A DNA stretch of 64,000 nucleotides from Clostridium sp. Lineage in GTDB: Bacteria > Bacillota > Clostridia > Clostridiales > Clostridiaceae. A program made the position numbers and the translations under genes. A model generated the notes under the pieces. The model searched no databases and had not been told where the DNA came from. It was given only the letters and a program-made list of their open reading frames with translations. Position 1 is the first letter of the stretch. Every line of letters starts with the position of its first letter. The DNA lies in contig NZ_JAENWM010000007.1 of assembly GCF_016650035.1 (NCBI RefSeq), positions 1-64,000 on the forward strand, in the 5' to 3' direction. Shown here one piece after another: positions 18,917 to 27,561 of this stretch.

Positions 18917-20580
18917 TATTTCACCTTCAAATTAAGCTTATTTGAACTTACTTCGGTTTCTTCAAAATCTTTTAAAGTAAAAATATCGCTATTCCTATTT
19001 CTAAAAACTTTATTAATGGTGGTGGTATAATAAATCCCTGTACCAAGAATTTCTTGGCAGGTTCCATCCCCTACTATTTCACCATTAAACATTAATAAAA
19101 ACCTACTACAAAATTCTGCTGCAAAATCTACGTCGTGGGTTACAAGTATTATAGAAGTCCCATTTTTATTGAGTTCTTGTAGTATCTCACCTAGCATTGT
19201 TTTCACCTTTGAATCTAGTCCCCTAGTTGGCTCATCTAACAGTAAAACTTTAGGTTTGAGAACCAAAATTGAGGCTATGGCAACTCTCTGAATCTCACCA
19301 CCACTAAGGTCTCTTGGATTCTTATTCTTTAACTTGTAAATATCTAAAGCTTTTAGAGTATCTTCTATAACCTGATAGTCTTTAATATTGTAATTATCTA
19401 AAGTAAATTTTAATTCATCATAAACCGTTTCCTTTGATATATAATCATTAGGATTTTGTGAAACATATCCTATAATCCTTGCTATATCTTTGATTTTCAG
19501 CTTTTTAATTTCTTTATACTGTCCACTAAAATTCACTTTAACACTACCACTATATTTTAGAAGGCCCATAAGTGATTTTAAAAAAGTTGTTTTTCCACCG
19601 CCGTTAGCCCCCATAACACCAATGAATTCACCTTGTTTTATGCTAGTGTTTAAATCTTTAATAACTATATTTTCATCATATTTACAGTTCAAATTTTCAA
19701 TTCTTATAAGTTCTTCACTGTTAGATGAATTTTCATCTAGTAGTCTCGGTTTATATTCATATGTAAATTCTTCAATAGCCCTTCTTGCGTCCCTTAAACC
19801 ATAAGGCATATTTGTAATATCTAAATCTTTTGATATTTTTAAATAATTAGGTAAAAATATCTGAAGTTCTTTATTTTTCTCATTATAAAGCTCCTGTTTA
19901 CTTCCTGAAAAAGCTATTTCTCCTTTAGATAATATAAGGATTTTATCAGCAATATCAAAACATTTATGGATCCTCTGTTCAATAATTATAATGGTAATTC
20001 CTAGTTCATCGTTTATTTTCTTTATAAGTCCGATAACATCTTCTGCAGAAGCTGGATCTAATTGTGACGTAGGTTCATCTAAAATAATACAATTTGGTAA
20101 ATAAACTATTGCAGAGGTTATAGCAACTCTTTGTTTTTGACCACCTGATAGTGTATTAATGTCTCTATTTGCTATATCTAATATGTTAGAAAACTGCATA
20201 GCTTCAAAAATCCTTCTCTTCATTTCCGAACTTTCAACACCAACATTTTCAAGTCCAAAAGCAATCTCCCTGTGAACTTTATTCATAATCAGTTGACTTT
20301 CTGGATCTTGAAAAACCATCGTTACCTCACTTGCCCTTTTGCTATGTTCCATTTCTGTTACTTCATTACCATCTATTGTTACACTGCCTTTTATCTTACC
20401 TCCATAAAAATTTGGTACAGCTCCTGAAATACATTTAGCCAACGTTGATTTTCCTGATCCTGATTCTCCTACAACGAATAAAATTTCTCCTCTATCAACT
20501 TTTAAATTTATATTTTGAAGCACCGGTTTTGACTCTTTAGGATAGTAGTAGGTTAGTTCCTTCATCTCTATATATGACAT
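18916..20580 (-). CDS. ECF transporter ATPase, two fused ABC domains
   Basis: 554 aa. Two complete ABC cassettes lie in one chain. The first has Walker A GESGSGKST (38-46), signature LSGGQKQRVAI and Walker B CIILDEPTSQLDP. The second, from about residue 290, has GANGGGKTT, LSGGEIQRVAI and VLLLDEPTRGLDS. They are the equivalents of EcfA1 and EcfA2 and power uptake with EcfT and the S component. A full dedicated module in the riboswitch operon suggests a group I (non-shared) ECF transporter. It lies 23 nt from ecfT; the ATG follows GGGAG. Confidence 0.92.
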   Translation of the reverse strand: MSYIEMKELTYYYPKESKPVLQNINLKVDRGEILFVVGESGSGKSTLAKCISGAVPNFYGGKIKGSVTIDGNEVTEMEHSKRASEVTMVFQDPESQLIMNKVHREIAFGLENVGVESSEMKRRIFEAMQFSNILDIANRDINTLSGGQKQRVAITSAIVYLPNCIILDEPTSQLDPASAEDVIGLIKKINDELGITIIIIEQRIHKCFDIADKILILSKGEIAFSGSKQELYNEKNKELQIFLPNYLKISKDLDITNMPYGLRDARRAIEEFTYEYKPRLLDENSSNSEELIRIENLNCKYDENIVIKDLNTSIKQGEFIGVMGANGGGKTTFLKSLMGLLKYSGSVKVNFSGQYKEIKKLKIKDIARIIGYVSQNPNDYISKETVYDELKFTLDNYNIKDYQVIEDTLKALDIYKLKNKNPRDLSGGEIQRVAIASILVLKPKVLLLDEPTRGLDSKVKTMLGEILQELNKNGTSIILVTHDVDFAAEFCSRFLLMFNGEIVGDGTCQEILGTGIYYTTTINKVFRNRNSDIFTLKDFEETEVSSNKLNLKVK

Positions 20581-20603
20581 TTTATTTGCTCCCTGTAGTA
20601 GTA

Positions 20604-21461
20604 TTATTTATGTTTTATTTTCTTAGCTAGAATAATTTCTATTATGATTACTAATATTAGTAGGACTATAACCCAGTAATTTATAAGTTGCGATGCACTA
20701 ACCTTCATATATATATCAAAATCATCCAAGCCACTTGCCTTTATTATCAAATAAAAAATCAGTGCAGCACTGCTGCCTATAATTGTTAAATAATCAGTTG
20801 TTTGGAGCCTAGGCTTATCATATACAGTTCTTTTACCACTTAAAAACCCTCTCACATAGGCAGCTTCACCTATACCAAAAGCTCCCTCTAACGAATCTTC
20901 CAGCAAAACAGATAATACCGGTATATTGCTTTTGATCTTCTCTTTTAGCTTTTTGCTCTCGAAGTCAACACCCCTTATGCTGTATATTTCCTTTAAGTTT
21001 ATAATTCTATTTTTCATATTCGGAAATATTTTAAGTGAAATCATAATGGTTAATGTTGATTTTGGCAATTTAGAAGAAAAATATGATGATGCCACATCTG
21101 TATCTATAATTATTGAAACTACCATAAACAAATAAATTACCACTAAAAGTTTAAATGCTAATATAGCACCATAAAGTAAAGCTTCTAATGTGAATCTTTC
21201 CCCAAATAAATAAAATAAAGTAGTACTTCCCTGTGCCACAAAAATCATATTAACCACTATGGCTAAGATTGAAAATGGAACAAAATATTTAAAGCCATTT
21301 TTAAGTTTCTCCACATTTCCGCTATATATCATAGTAATAGCGCAGAACATAAAAATTATTGTTAGCACCATTGGATTTCTGCATAAAAAGGTTATTACAA
21401 GTAAATTTATCCCTAAAAGGGCTGCTGTCAAAACATGAATTTTGTTACTTTCACTAACCAT
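20604..21461 (-). CDS. ecfT: ECF transporter transmembrane coupling protein EcfT
   Basis: 285 aa with about 5-6 membrane segments. The cytoplasmic coupling region holds the conserved Ala-Arg-Gly-type motifs as SIRGVDF and AAYVRGFLSG, which contact the ATPase domains. It is the first gene after the cobalamin riboswitch and has AGGAGG before its ATG. It forms the membrane scaffold joining the S component and the fused ATPase. Confidence 0.88.
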   Translation of the reverse strand: MVSESNKIHVLTAALLGINLLVITFLCRNPMVLTIIFMFCAITMIYSGNVEKLKNGFKYFVPFSILAIVVNMIFVAQGSTTLFYLFGERFTLEALLYGAILAFKLLVVIYLFMVVSIIIDTDVASSYFSSKLPKSTLTIMISLKIFPNMKNRIINLKEIYSIRGVDFESKKLKEKIKSNIPVLSVLLEDSLEGAFGIGEAAYVRGFLSGKRTVYDKPRLQTTDYLTIIGSSAALIFYLIIKASGLDDFDIYMKVSASQLINYWVIVLLILVIIIEIILAKKIKHK

Positions 21462-21491
21462 AATTCCTCCTGTTAATATTTCCTACAAATC

Positions 21492-21517
21492 AAAAAAACC
21501 GAACTTAAAAGTTCGGT
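21492..21517 (-). terminator. Riboswitch expression-platform terminator
   Basis: ACCGAACTT (21498-21506) pairs with AAGTTCGGT (21509-21517), followed on the minus strand by seven T (21498 to 21492). It sits between the cobalamin aptamer and ecfT and implies transcription attenuation: B12 bound, terminator formed. An upstream GAAGGT/ACCTTC pairing (flanking about 21518-21545) may form the alternative structure. Confidence 0.85.
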
Positions 21518-21576
21518 GAAGGTCTATATAATATAAGCCTTTACCTTCCCTCCGAAGATATTGTATTGTTTATACT

Positions 21577-21718
21577 TATAAAAGATATCCTGGCTTTCAC
21601 TTCGTCCTAAAGGTACCCTTCCCTAACGTTTTTAAACATCGTTAAGTGGTAATATACCCGTCGTCCATGATTACAGTAGCGGGGGCTGCTGTGGCATTAA
21701 ACCACATTCCCTTTTATA
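21577..21718 (-). promoter_or_regulatory. Cobalamin riboswitch aptamer
   Basis: Read on the minus strand, the P1 strands TATAAAAG (21711-21718) and CTTTTATA (21577-21584) enclose the core. Inside are GAATGTGG, GCCACAGCAGCCCCCGCTACTG and GGGAAGGGTACC elements and a B12 box, GAAGTGAAAGCCAGGATATC, at 21584-21603. These are the hallmarks of the Rfam cobalamin family. It precedes the ECF operon, so B12 is expected to switch the transporter and surface-protein genes off. Confidence 0.93.
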
Positions 21719-21752
21719 ATTACATGTTATATTTAATTATTTCTATAATACA

Positions 21753-21781
21753 ATTATATTGTTATTATATTTAATTGTCTA
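21753..21781 (-). promoter_or_regulatory. Promoter of the cobalamin ECF operon
   Basis: On the minus strand, TAGACA (21781-21776) is followed by a 17-nt spacer and TATAAT (21758-21753). Transcription would start just upstream of the riboswitch P1. Confidence 0.7.
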
Positions 21782-21814
21782 CTCTTTTATAACAAATCCA
21801 ATAAAATTGTTTTG

Positions 21815-22456
21815 TTAAAACCCAAAGTCCTCCCCAACTACAACCACAGTAATATCAGTTGTCATTGGTTTTCTCTTAATTACTGAATAAACTCTACAAA
21901 TTCTAGAATCTGATTTGCAATCACTACAAACTCCAGTTTTAGTACAAGGATTAGGCGTATTTAGCCTTTTATTATTCTTTGGTGCTGCAATTTGTTCTAG
22001 TCTTTGAAATGCCGCAGCTTCATTTTTACAGATTTTATTAACTCCTACTACAATAATTACTTTTTTAGGTCCAAAACTCATTGCTGCTATTCTATTTCCT
22101 ACCCCGTCAATATTAACAAGTTCTCCCTCTAAAGTTACAGCATTAGAGCTACATAGAAAAACATCGCATACAAGCTCTCCCCTCATAGTTTCCATTTTCT
22201 CATCTGGCGATAAATTCGGGTCACCATGGTCTAGTACAATACCTCCCATAGATTTCACCTTTTCTTGTATACCAAGTTTCTTTATAGTCATAGATCCTCC
22301 AAAACCTACCTTGTCCCCTTTAACTATATTATTCATTATAAATTCTGAGGTTTGTTCACCATTTTGAATATATATAGCTTTAAATCCATTTTTCAAAAGT
22401 TCCTCTACTACTCTTGAACCTCTAGTCTCATTATGCCAATCATGAATTTCCTTCAT
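21815..22456 (-). CDS. LUD-domain protein (lactate utilisation YkgG/LutC-like)
   Basis: 213 aa. The pattern VVEELLKNGFKAIYIQNGEQTSEFIMNNIVKGDKVGFGGSMT...LGIQEKV, the DVFLCSSNAVTLEGELVNIDGVGNRIAAMSFGPKKVIIVVGVNKI stretch and the late CTKTGVCSDCKSDSRIC are typical of stand-alone clostridial LUD (DUF162) proteins. Four Cys near the C-terminus may bind metal. LUD proteins are linked to lactate oxidation, but stand-alone copies have no proven role. AAGGAGG precedes the ATG. It is transcribed toward the ECF operon, which has its own promoter. Confidence 0.8.
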   Translation of the reverse strand: MKEIHDWHNETRGSRVVEELLKNGFKAIYIQNGEQTSEFIMNNIVKGDKVGFGGSMTIKKLGIQEKVKSMGGIVLDHGDPNLSPDEKMETMRGELVCDVFLCSSNAVTLEGELVNIDGVGNRIAAMSFGPKKVIIVVGVNKICKNEAAAFQRLEQIAAPKNNKRLNTPNPCTKTGVCSDCKSDSRICRVYSVIKRKPMTTDITVVVVGEDFGF

Positions 22457-22605
22457 TTTTTTTCCTCCTTTTTATTTTTTTTTGCATTATATACTTATTT
22501 AAGTATAACTTAAAAAACAGATATAAACATATGTTTTAATTTTTTGGGCATATTAATCATATAAAGTGTGCTTTTATAATCAACATTATACGAGGAGTGA
22601 TTTTT

Positions 22606-22956
22606 TTGAATATAACCAGTATGTCTTCATCCTATCTATTTTTAGGTATTTCCATAATATCATTATTATTTTTCTTATATTACAAATTCCTTGTAGTTAA
22701 CACAGGAGATACAAGTAAAAGACGAGATAAAATTATTGGATCCATGAAAGACCCTGATAATTGGAGAGACAGAAATAATAAAATGTCTTATGTTTCTCTC
22801 TTTTGGGCCATTATATCAATAGCTATTTTTATCTATCTGAAATTCTTCCGTACTGCAGGGCTAATTTCAATTATATATGTCTTCATATATTCAGCTGTAA
22901 TTGTATTAAGTGTTTCAGTATTCCTTAAACAAAACAAAATGGTAGCCAGTAAATAG
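22606..22956 (+). CDS. Small membrane protein, TTG start
   Basis: About 116 aa from TTG at 22606, which sits 8 nt after GAGGAG. An in-frame GTG at 22597 overlaps that site and is less likely. Three hydrophobic segments occur (residues about 8-24, 60-75 and 80-103) with a cytoplasmic basic loop DTSKRRDKIIGSMKDPDNWRDRNNKMSY. The loop motif DPDNWRDRNNKMS is distinctive, but I know no function for it. It is followed by a shared terminator. Confidence 0.65.
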   Translation: MNITSMSSSYLFLGISIISLLFFLYYKFLVVNTGDTSKRRDKIIGSMKDPDNWRDRNNKMSYVSLFWAIISIAIFIYLKFFRTAGLISIIYVFIYSAVIVLSVSVFLKQNKMVASK

Positions 22957-22973
22957 CAAATAATTTAATTCAT

Positions 22974-23012
22974 AAAAGGAAGCCTTCGCGTAAGCTTAGG
23001 TTTCCTTTTATT
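22974..23012. terminator. Bidirectional terminator
   Basis: AAAAGGAAGCCT (22974-22985) pairs with AGGTTTCCTTTT (22998-23009), with one G-U pair. A- and T-runs flank it, serving both the convergent membrane protein gene and the Nudix gene. Confidence 0.75.
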
Positions 23013-23014
23013 GT

Positions 23015-23626
23015 TTATTTATTTTTATCATGTAAAACGTCAATAAAACTTTTAATGATTTGAGCTGTGAACCCCCATATTATATATCCATTATACTCAT
23101 AAAAATATTCATCTAAATACCCTTTCCTAAACTTATAATCACTACCTCCATTTATTAAATGAAAAGGAAAATCCTCTTGGTTTATAGGTCCTATCTCCAT
23201 TTTATAAAGCAGTGGTTCATTATCCAAAAAGAATGTGAGTGGAACTTTAAATATGTGATCCACTTCATCCTGGCTAGGGTTTATTTCTCCATATTTTAAC
23301 TTACCTACAAAGGCATACATTATATTTCCATAAGGACTTATATAATAGTCCATGTCTCCTATAACCTGAATTTGCTCTCTTTTTAAGTTTAATTCTTCCA
23401 TAGTTTCTCTTATAGAAGTTTCCCTCGGATTTTCATCTCGTTCCAATTTCCCTCCTGGAAGACAAACATCACCTGGCTGACTCCTTAATTTATGAGCACG
23501 CACTTCAAATACCACTGACAACTCCTCTGAATCCTCCACAAGTAGTATCATAACTGCACTTTCCTTGAATTTACCTATTACCTTGGCCTTTCTATTAGCA
23601 AATATTTGATCTAACTTATTTATCAT
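23015..23626 (-). CDS. Nudix hydrolase, CoA pyrophosphatase type
   Basis: About 203 aa from ATG at 23626, which lies nine nt after GGAG; two earlier in-frame ATGs (23653, 23635) are closer to or upstream of that site. The Nudix box GGKLERDENPRETSIRETMEEL has all the metal-binding positions. The preceding LRSQPGDVCLPGG corresponds to the UPF0035 motif of NudL/YeaB-type CoA pyrophosphatases, which split CoA to 3',5'-ADP and phosphopantetheine. It lies just after the ABC-2 permease genes and is probably cotranscribed. Confidence 0.88.
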   Translation of the reverse strand: MINKLDQIFANRKAKVIGKFKESAVMILLVEDSEELSVVFEVRAHKLRSQPGDVCLPGGKLERDENPRETSIRETMEELNLKREQIQVIGDMDYYISPYGNIMYAFVGKLKYGEINPSQDEVDHIFKVPLTFFLDNEPLLYKMEIGPINQEDFPFHLINGGSDYKFRKGYLDEYFYEYNGYIIWGFTAQIIKSFIDVLHDKNK

Positions 23627-23649
23627 GTTAATCATCTCCAAATTTATAA

Positions 23650-24876
23650 TCAAGCTTGGTTATTTTCAGAAGCTCTGTTTTTTTCTATTATAAAACCTAT
23701 AGCCATAAATATTATTCCATAAAGGACTAAATAAATTAAATTCAATAAGATGTCATTAATACTTCCATTATATAATATTAACTTAGTTATAGCATTGTGT
23801 ATCCAATATGTTGGCATTAAATGTGCCACTTGGATTATCTTTTGTGGCATCAGTTCCATACTCCAGAGGCAACCTGAAATCAAACCCATAAACAATATAA
23901 ACACCGGCATAACGCTTTGAAACGTAATATGGCTTTTGAAAATACGAGTTAAAAGTACAAATAAATTTGACATACAAAACATATAGACTATACAAATTGT
24001 AATAACTAAACCAAAACTTTTTAAACTCTTCATATCCATTGTTTTATATAAAAAACTAAATTGCAATAAAACCACAAAACTTCCACTTAACATAATACTT
24101 ATTACATCGCTTAAAAGCAAATAAGAATATGGAACTCCAGATGCCTTAATTCTTTTATAAACTCCTGAGGATCTAGTTTTCATTATTGTTGCACTTCCCG
24201 ATAACAAAAACAAGGTAGAAAAAATTATAACCATTCCCAAGGAAAACTGCTTAGATACAATATCCCCTTTAATCATTGCTGTATTTTCCATTTTAGTATT
24301 TGGGGAAATAGAGTTTACTTTTAGAGGCAAGTTAAAATTAGGATCATTAATATGACTTAAATTATACATTATGATTTCATCATAAACTTTTATATCAGCA
24401 TTTTTACTTATTGCCTTTTCACCTGTGCTAGCAGCCTTAACCCCGCAGACATAATACAATATCTCACCGGCAATCACATCTGTAATTCCTGGTGCAAAAA
24501 CATTATGCGGCAAATAATGAACAGTTATTAAATCATCAAATCTTTGTTTTTCTATATTTTCCTCTAGTCCAGAATTTAATATGTATACTCCTTGCACAAA
24601 ATTATCATTAAGGTTTTTACTGATATCTGCTTTTTTAATAATTATACATTTCAGCGAATTACTATGACTCAGTCCCTCTAATATTCTCCTAGAAGTCACA
24701 GAATTATCTTCATCAATTACAGCTATAGGCACTTTATTTAAAAAAGATGGCTTAGTAAAAATAGTTGCAACAAACATTAATAAAATTAGAGGCACAATTA
24801 TGCTAAGTGTAATAAGTATTTTCTTTTTAAATAGTATTTTCATTCTTATAGCTATTAGTATTCTTATACTATCCAT
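23650..24876 (-). CDS. ABC-2 type permease
   Basis: 408 aa. One N-terminal membrane helix (about 19-40), a large extracytoplasmic domain (about 45-215), then five or six helices, as in the ABC2_membrane_3 architecture. The stretch LLSGSATIMKTRSSGVYKRIKASGVPYSYLLLSD is the typical coupling region. Its start overlaps the end of the upstream permease gene by 13 nt. It is likely the second half of a heterodimeric exporter. No ATP-binding subunit lies next to it on this strand. Confidence 0.82.
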   Translation of the reverse strand: MDSIRILIAIRMKILFKKKILITLSIIVPLILLMFVATIFTKPSFLNKVPIAVIDEDNSVTSRRILEGLSHSNSLKCIIIKKADISKNLNDNFVQGVYILNSGLEENIEKQRFDDLITVHYLPHNVFAPGITDVIAGEILYYVCGVKAASTGEKAISKNADIKVYDEIIMYNLSHINDPNFNLPLKVNSISPNTKMENTAMIKGDIVSKQFSLGMVIIFSTLFLLSGSATIMKTRSSGVYKRIKASGVPYSYLLLSDVISIMLSGSFVVLLQFSFLYKTMDMKSLKSFGLVITICIVYMFCMSNLFVLLTRIFKSHITFQSVMPVFILFMGLISGCLWSMELMPQKIIQVAHLMPTYWIHNAITKLILYNGSINDILLNLIYLVLYGIIFMAIGFIIEKNRASENNQA

Positions 24877-26099
24877 TGCATTTTCCTCTTACCTCTTTTA
24901 AGCATAAACATGGAAGTCATTAACATGCATAAAGTTAACAAGAGCATACCCCCTATAATATTTTTAATATCATTAAGAGAATACAAATTTAATATGTACA
25001 TCTGCCCTTTTATTATCCAATAGTTAGGGGTTAATTTAGAAATATTTCTTATCTTTTCAGGCATCATTTGTAATGGTATAAAGCTTCCACCAATAATTGA
25101 AGATATAAATACATATATATTAGTCATCAAAATATAACTCTCCTCACTTCTAAAAAAAGTAGCAAGCATTATGTAAAAACTTATTATAAGTCCTACACTG
25201 ATAATTATAAACACAAATAAATTTTTCATTATAGCACCTATATCTAGTTTATAAAATATAAATATAGGTGCTATAAAAATCAATAAAAGCGTAATACAAT
25301 AAGTGGAATCCGCTATCCACTTACTTAAAATGATCTCAAAGGAAGTAGTTGGGGTGATAAGCAGTCGTTTAATCACCATTGAATTCCGCTCCTTAATAAG
25401 TAAGTTTCCTAAAACTATACCCATATACATTAATAAAAGTACTGCTATTGCTATAATATAATATTCTACAGATGTGGTAGATGGAATATCGTTGTGAGGC
25501 TCATAAGTAAAAAATCTAGATCTACCCAGTGCAGTAAAAATCAAATTTCTTGATAAATAATCATTTACTTTAACTTTATTTTCCACAGGCTCATCATATT
25601 TATCCATATAATATTGAACAGAACTAACTCCTATCCCTACAGCTCCAATAATTCGTGAATATCCTTCCATAACATTTTTTAATATGGAACTTTTAAGAGG
25701 TTCATCTGAATTTAAAGTTATCTCCAAAGGTAGATTTTCCATAGCAATCAAGCTTCCAGAAAAATTTTTCGGTATTTCTATTATTCCAGTTAATAAATTG
25801 TTATTAAATTTCTCATTAGCTGATGCGCTTGTACAAACTTCAACATGTATAAAATCCGAAAAGTTTTTGTTATTACTAAAATTTTCTAATAGAAGTTTAC
25901 TTGCCACGCTATTATCCTTATCCACTATGGCAACCACTATTGGAGAAATATCAGATTCTTTTTTCATCATGTCTTTAAATGAAAAAGAAAGTATAAAAAA
26001 CACTATAAACGGAAGACATAAAGAGGCTAGAAGCCACTCCTTATGTCCTATAATAATTTTCAAATCTTTTAATATTAAAGTTTTTAGTCTTGTAATCAT
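24864..26099 (-). CDS. ABC-2 type permease (partner)
   Basis: 411 aa with the same plan as its downstream neighbour: a helix at about 20-42, an extracytoplasmic domain, then helices from about residue 215. IKERNSMVIKRLLITPTTSFEIILSKW is the coupling region and GGSFIPLQMMPEKIRNISKLTPNYWIIKG is a conserved family stretch. The ATG follows GGGTGAAAATT. The first gene upstream is divergent, so the ATPase of this transporter must be elsewhere or shared. Confidence 0.82.
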   Translation of the reverse strand: MITRLKTLILKDLKIIIGHKEWLLASLCLPFIVFFILSFSFKDMMKKESDISPIVVAIVDKDNSVASKLLLENFSNNKNFSDFIHVEVCTSASANEKFNNNLLTGIIEIPKNFSGSLIAMENLPLEITLNSDEPLKSSILKNVMEGYSRIIGAVGIGVSSVQYYMDKYDEPVENKVKVNDYLSRNLIFTALGRSRFFTYEPHNDIPSTTSVEYYIIAIAVLLLMYMGIVLGNLLIKERNSMVIKRLLITPTTSFEIILSKWIADSTYCITLLLIFIAPIFIFYKLDIGAIMKNLFVFIIISVGLIISFYIMLATFFRSEESYILMTNIYVFISSIIGGSFIPLQMMPEKIRNISKLTPNYWIIKGQMYILNLYSLNDIKNIIGGMLLLTLCMLMTSMFMLKRGKRKMQWIV

Positions 26100-26237
26100 A
26101 ATTTTTCACCCTAATTTTTCATATAGTTAACTTTAAACCTAGTTCATAAACTAATATTCTGCATAAATTTCAACTATCCTCTTTTGTATTCATCATTTCG
26201 CTATTGTCTAAGCATTTATTGTAATCACAAGAAATTA

Positions 26238-26274
26238 TTGACATCCTACTGTGTCTATTATATAATAACAGTAG
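26238..26274 (+). promoter_or_regulatory. Consensus promoter and operator of the YtrA-type operon
   Basis: TTGACA (26238-26243), a 17-nt spacer and TATAAT (26261-26266) form a perfect sigma-A promoter. CTACTGT (26246-26252) and ACAGTAG (26268-26274) form an inverted repeat enclosing the -10. A second pair, TGTCTA (26253-26258)/TAGACA (26272-26277), is interleaved. This fits autorepression by the GntR protein encoded next. Confidence 0.8.
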
Positions 26275-26291
26275 ACAAGGAGGTTGTGTGC

Positions 26292-26678
26292 ATGAATATT
26301 CTTATATCAGCCCTTTCGCAAACACCCATATATGAGCAAATACAGAATCAGATAAAAGAAATGGTACTCAGTGGAAATCTAAAATCTAAGGAACAATTGC
26401 CCTCAATAAGACTTATGGCAAAGGATTTGAAGGTTGGCATTATAACCGTAAAACGTGCTTATGAAGAATTAGAAAAAGAGGGAATTGTCATCACTTTGCA
26501 AGGACGAGGATGCTTTGTAGCAGAGATTGATAGGTTTAAAATAAAAGCAATATACCTTGATATGCTAAGGGAACGGCTCCTTGAAATCAAAGAATTTGCA
26601 GACACTTCAGACATATCCCCTAGTGAAATGCATAAAGTTATAAATGAAATATACGGAGGTAGTGAAAATGACAAATAA
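26292..26678 (+). CDS. GntR-family regulator, YtrA subfamily
   Basis: 128 aa from ATG 26292, chosen because AAGGAGG lies 10 nt upstream; earlier in-frame codons lie in the promoter. The winged helix-turn-helix (about 8-75: PIYEQIQNQIKEMVLSGNLKSKEQLPSIRLMAKDLKVGIITVKRAYEELEKEGIV) is of the GntR type. The C-terminal part is a short helical tail, as in the YtrA group, not a large effector domain. It probably represses this operon through the palindrome over the promoter; inducers of YtrA relatives are often cell-envelope antibiotics. It overlaps the ATPase gene by 11 nt. Confidence 0.88.
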   Translation: MNILISALSQTPIYEQIQNQIKEMVLSGNLKSKEQLPSIRLMAKDLKVGIITVKRAYEELEKEGIVITLQGRGCFVAEIDRFKIKAIYLDMLRERLLEIKEFADTSDISPSEMHKVINEIYGGSENDK

Positions 26679-27516
26679 GGCTTTAGAAATCAATAATTTG
26701 AATGGACGTATAGGAGATTTTTCTTTAAATAATATAAATTTTTCAATAGAAAGTGGAACTATTATGGGGTTTATAGGAAAGAACGGTTCAGGCAAAACCA
26801 CCCTTATAAAAACAATACTTAATATGCTTGATAAAAAATCTGGAGAAGTGTTATTCGATGGCCTCCCTATGTATGGAAACGAAGAAATAGTTAAAGCAAA
26901 AATAGGAGTTGTATTTGATAGCCTAATTTATCCACTTAATTTAAAGCCTAGAAAGATAAAAAAAATGATATCTCCCTTTTACAAAACCTTTGACGATGAA
27001 AAATTTGATGAGCTAATGAAACGTTTTGAACTTGATCCAAGAAAAAAGCTTTCAACATATTCAAAGGGTATGCAGATGAAATTTGGAGTTGTAATGGCCT
27101 TATGTCATAATCCAGAACTTATCATACTTGACGAACCTACAGCAGGGCTTGATCCTATAGCAAGAGCTGAGGTAATGGATTTACTTTTAGAACTTATGCA
27201 AAACGAAAAAAGGTCAATACTTTTTTCAACACACATTACAAGTGACCTTGAAAAAATTGCTGATTATATAACCATGATTGATGACGGTAAAATTGTTTTT
27301 ACTAAGGGAAAAGACGAAATGCTTGATACCTATCTCCTGGTACAAATTGAAAAAGAAGCTATGACAGATGCAATTAAATCTGGAATTATAGGGTTAAAAG
27401 AAACAACTTTCGGATACCAGGGATTAAGTGAAAATATAAAACTAAAAAATTTAGCTGGAGTAAAAACTGCTAGGCCAACTATTGAGGATATTATGATTTA
27501 CATGGGTTCGAAGTAA
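26668..27516 (+). CDS. ABC transporter ATP-binding protein (YtrB-like)
   Basis: 282 aa from ATG 26668, preceded by GGAGGTAGTGAAA. Walker A GKNGSGKTT, Q-loop region GVVFDSLIYPLNL, signature YSKGMQMKF (a YSKGM variant common in this group) and Walker B LIILDEPTAGLDP are present. The C-terminal 70 residues are a regulatory extension. It works with the two following permeases as an exporter-type ABC complex, and the start overlaps the regulator gene. Confidence 0.9.
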   Translation: MTNKALEINNLNGRIGDFSLNNINFSIESGTIMGFIGKNGSGKTTLIKTILNMLDKKSGEVLFDGLPMYGNEEIVKAKIGVVFDSLIYPLNLKPRKIKKMISPFYKTFDDEKFDELMKRFELDPRKKLSTYSKGMQMKFGVVMALCHNPELIILDEPTAGLDPIARAEVMDLLLELMQNEKRSILFSTHITSDLEKIADYITMIDDGKIVFTKGKDEMLDTYLLVQIEKEAMTDAIKSGIIGLKETTFGYQGLSENIKLKNLAGVKTARPTIEDIMIYMGSK

Positions 27517-27561
27517 TGAGTAGAAACTATAATACAAAATTTCTTACAAGGAGGTACCATA

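Noticed and set aside
27500-27520. GGGTTCGAA resembling a tRNA T-loop
   Set aside because: It lies in the end of an ABC ATPase gene, with no cloverleaf partners.
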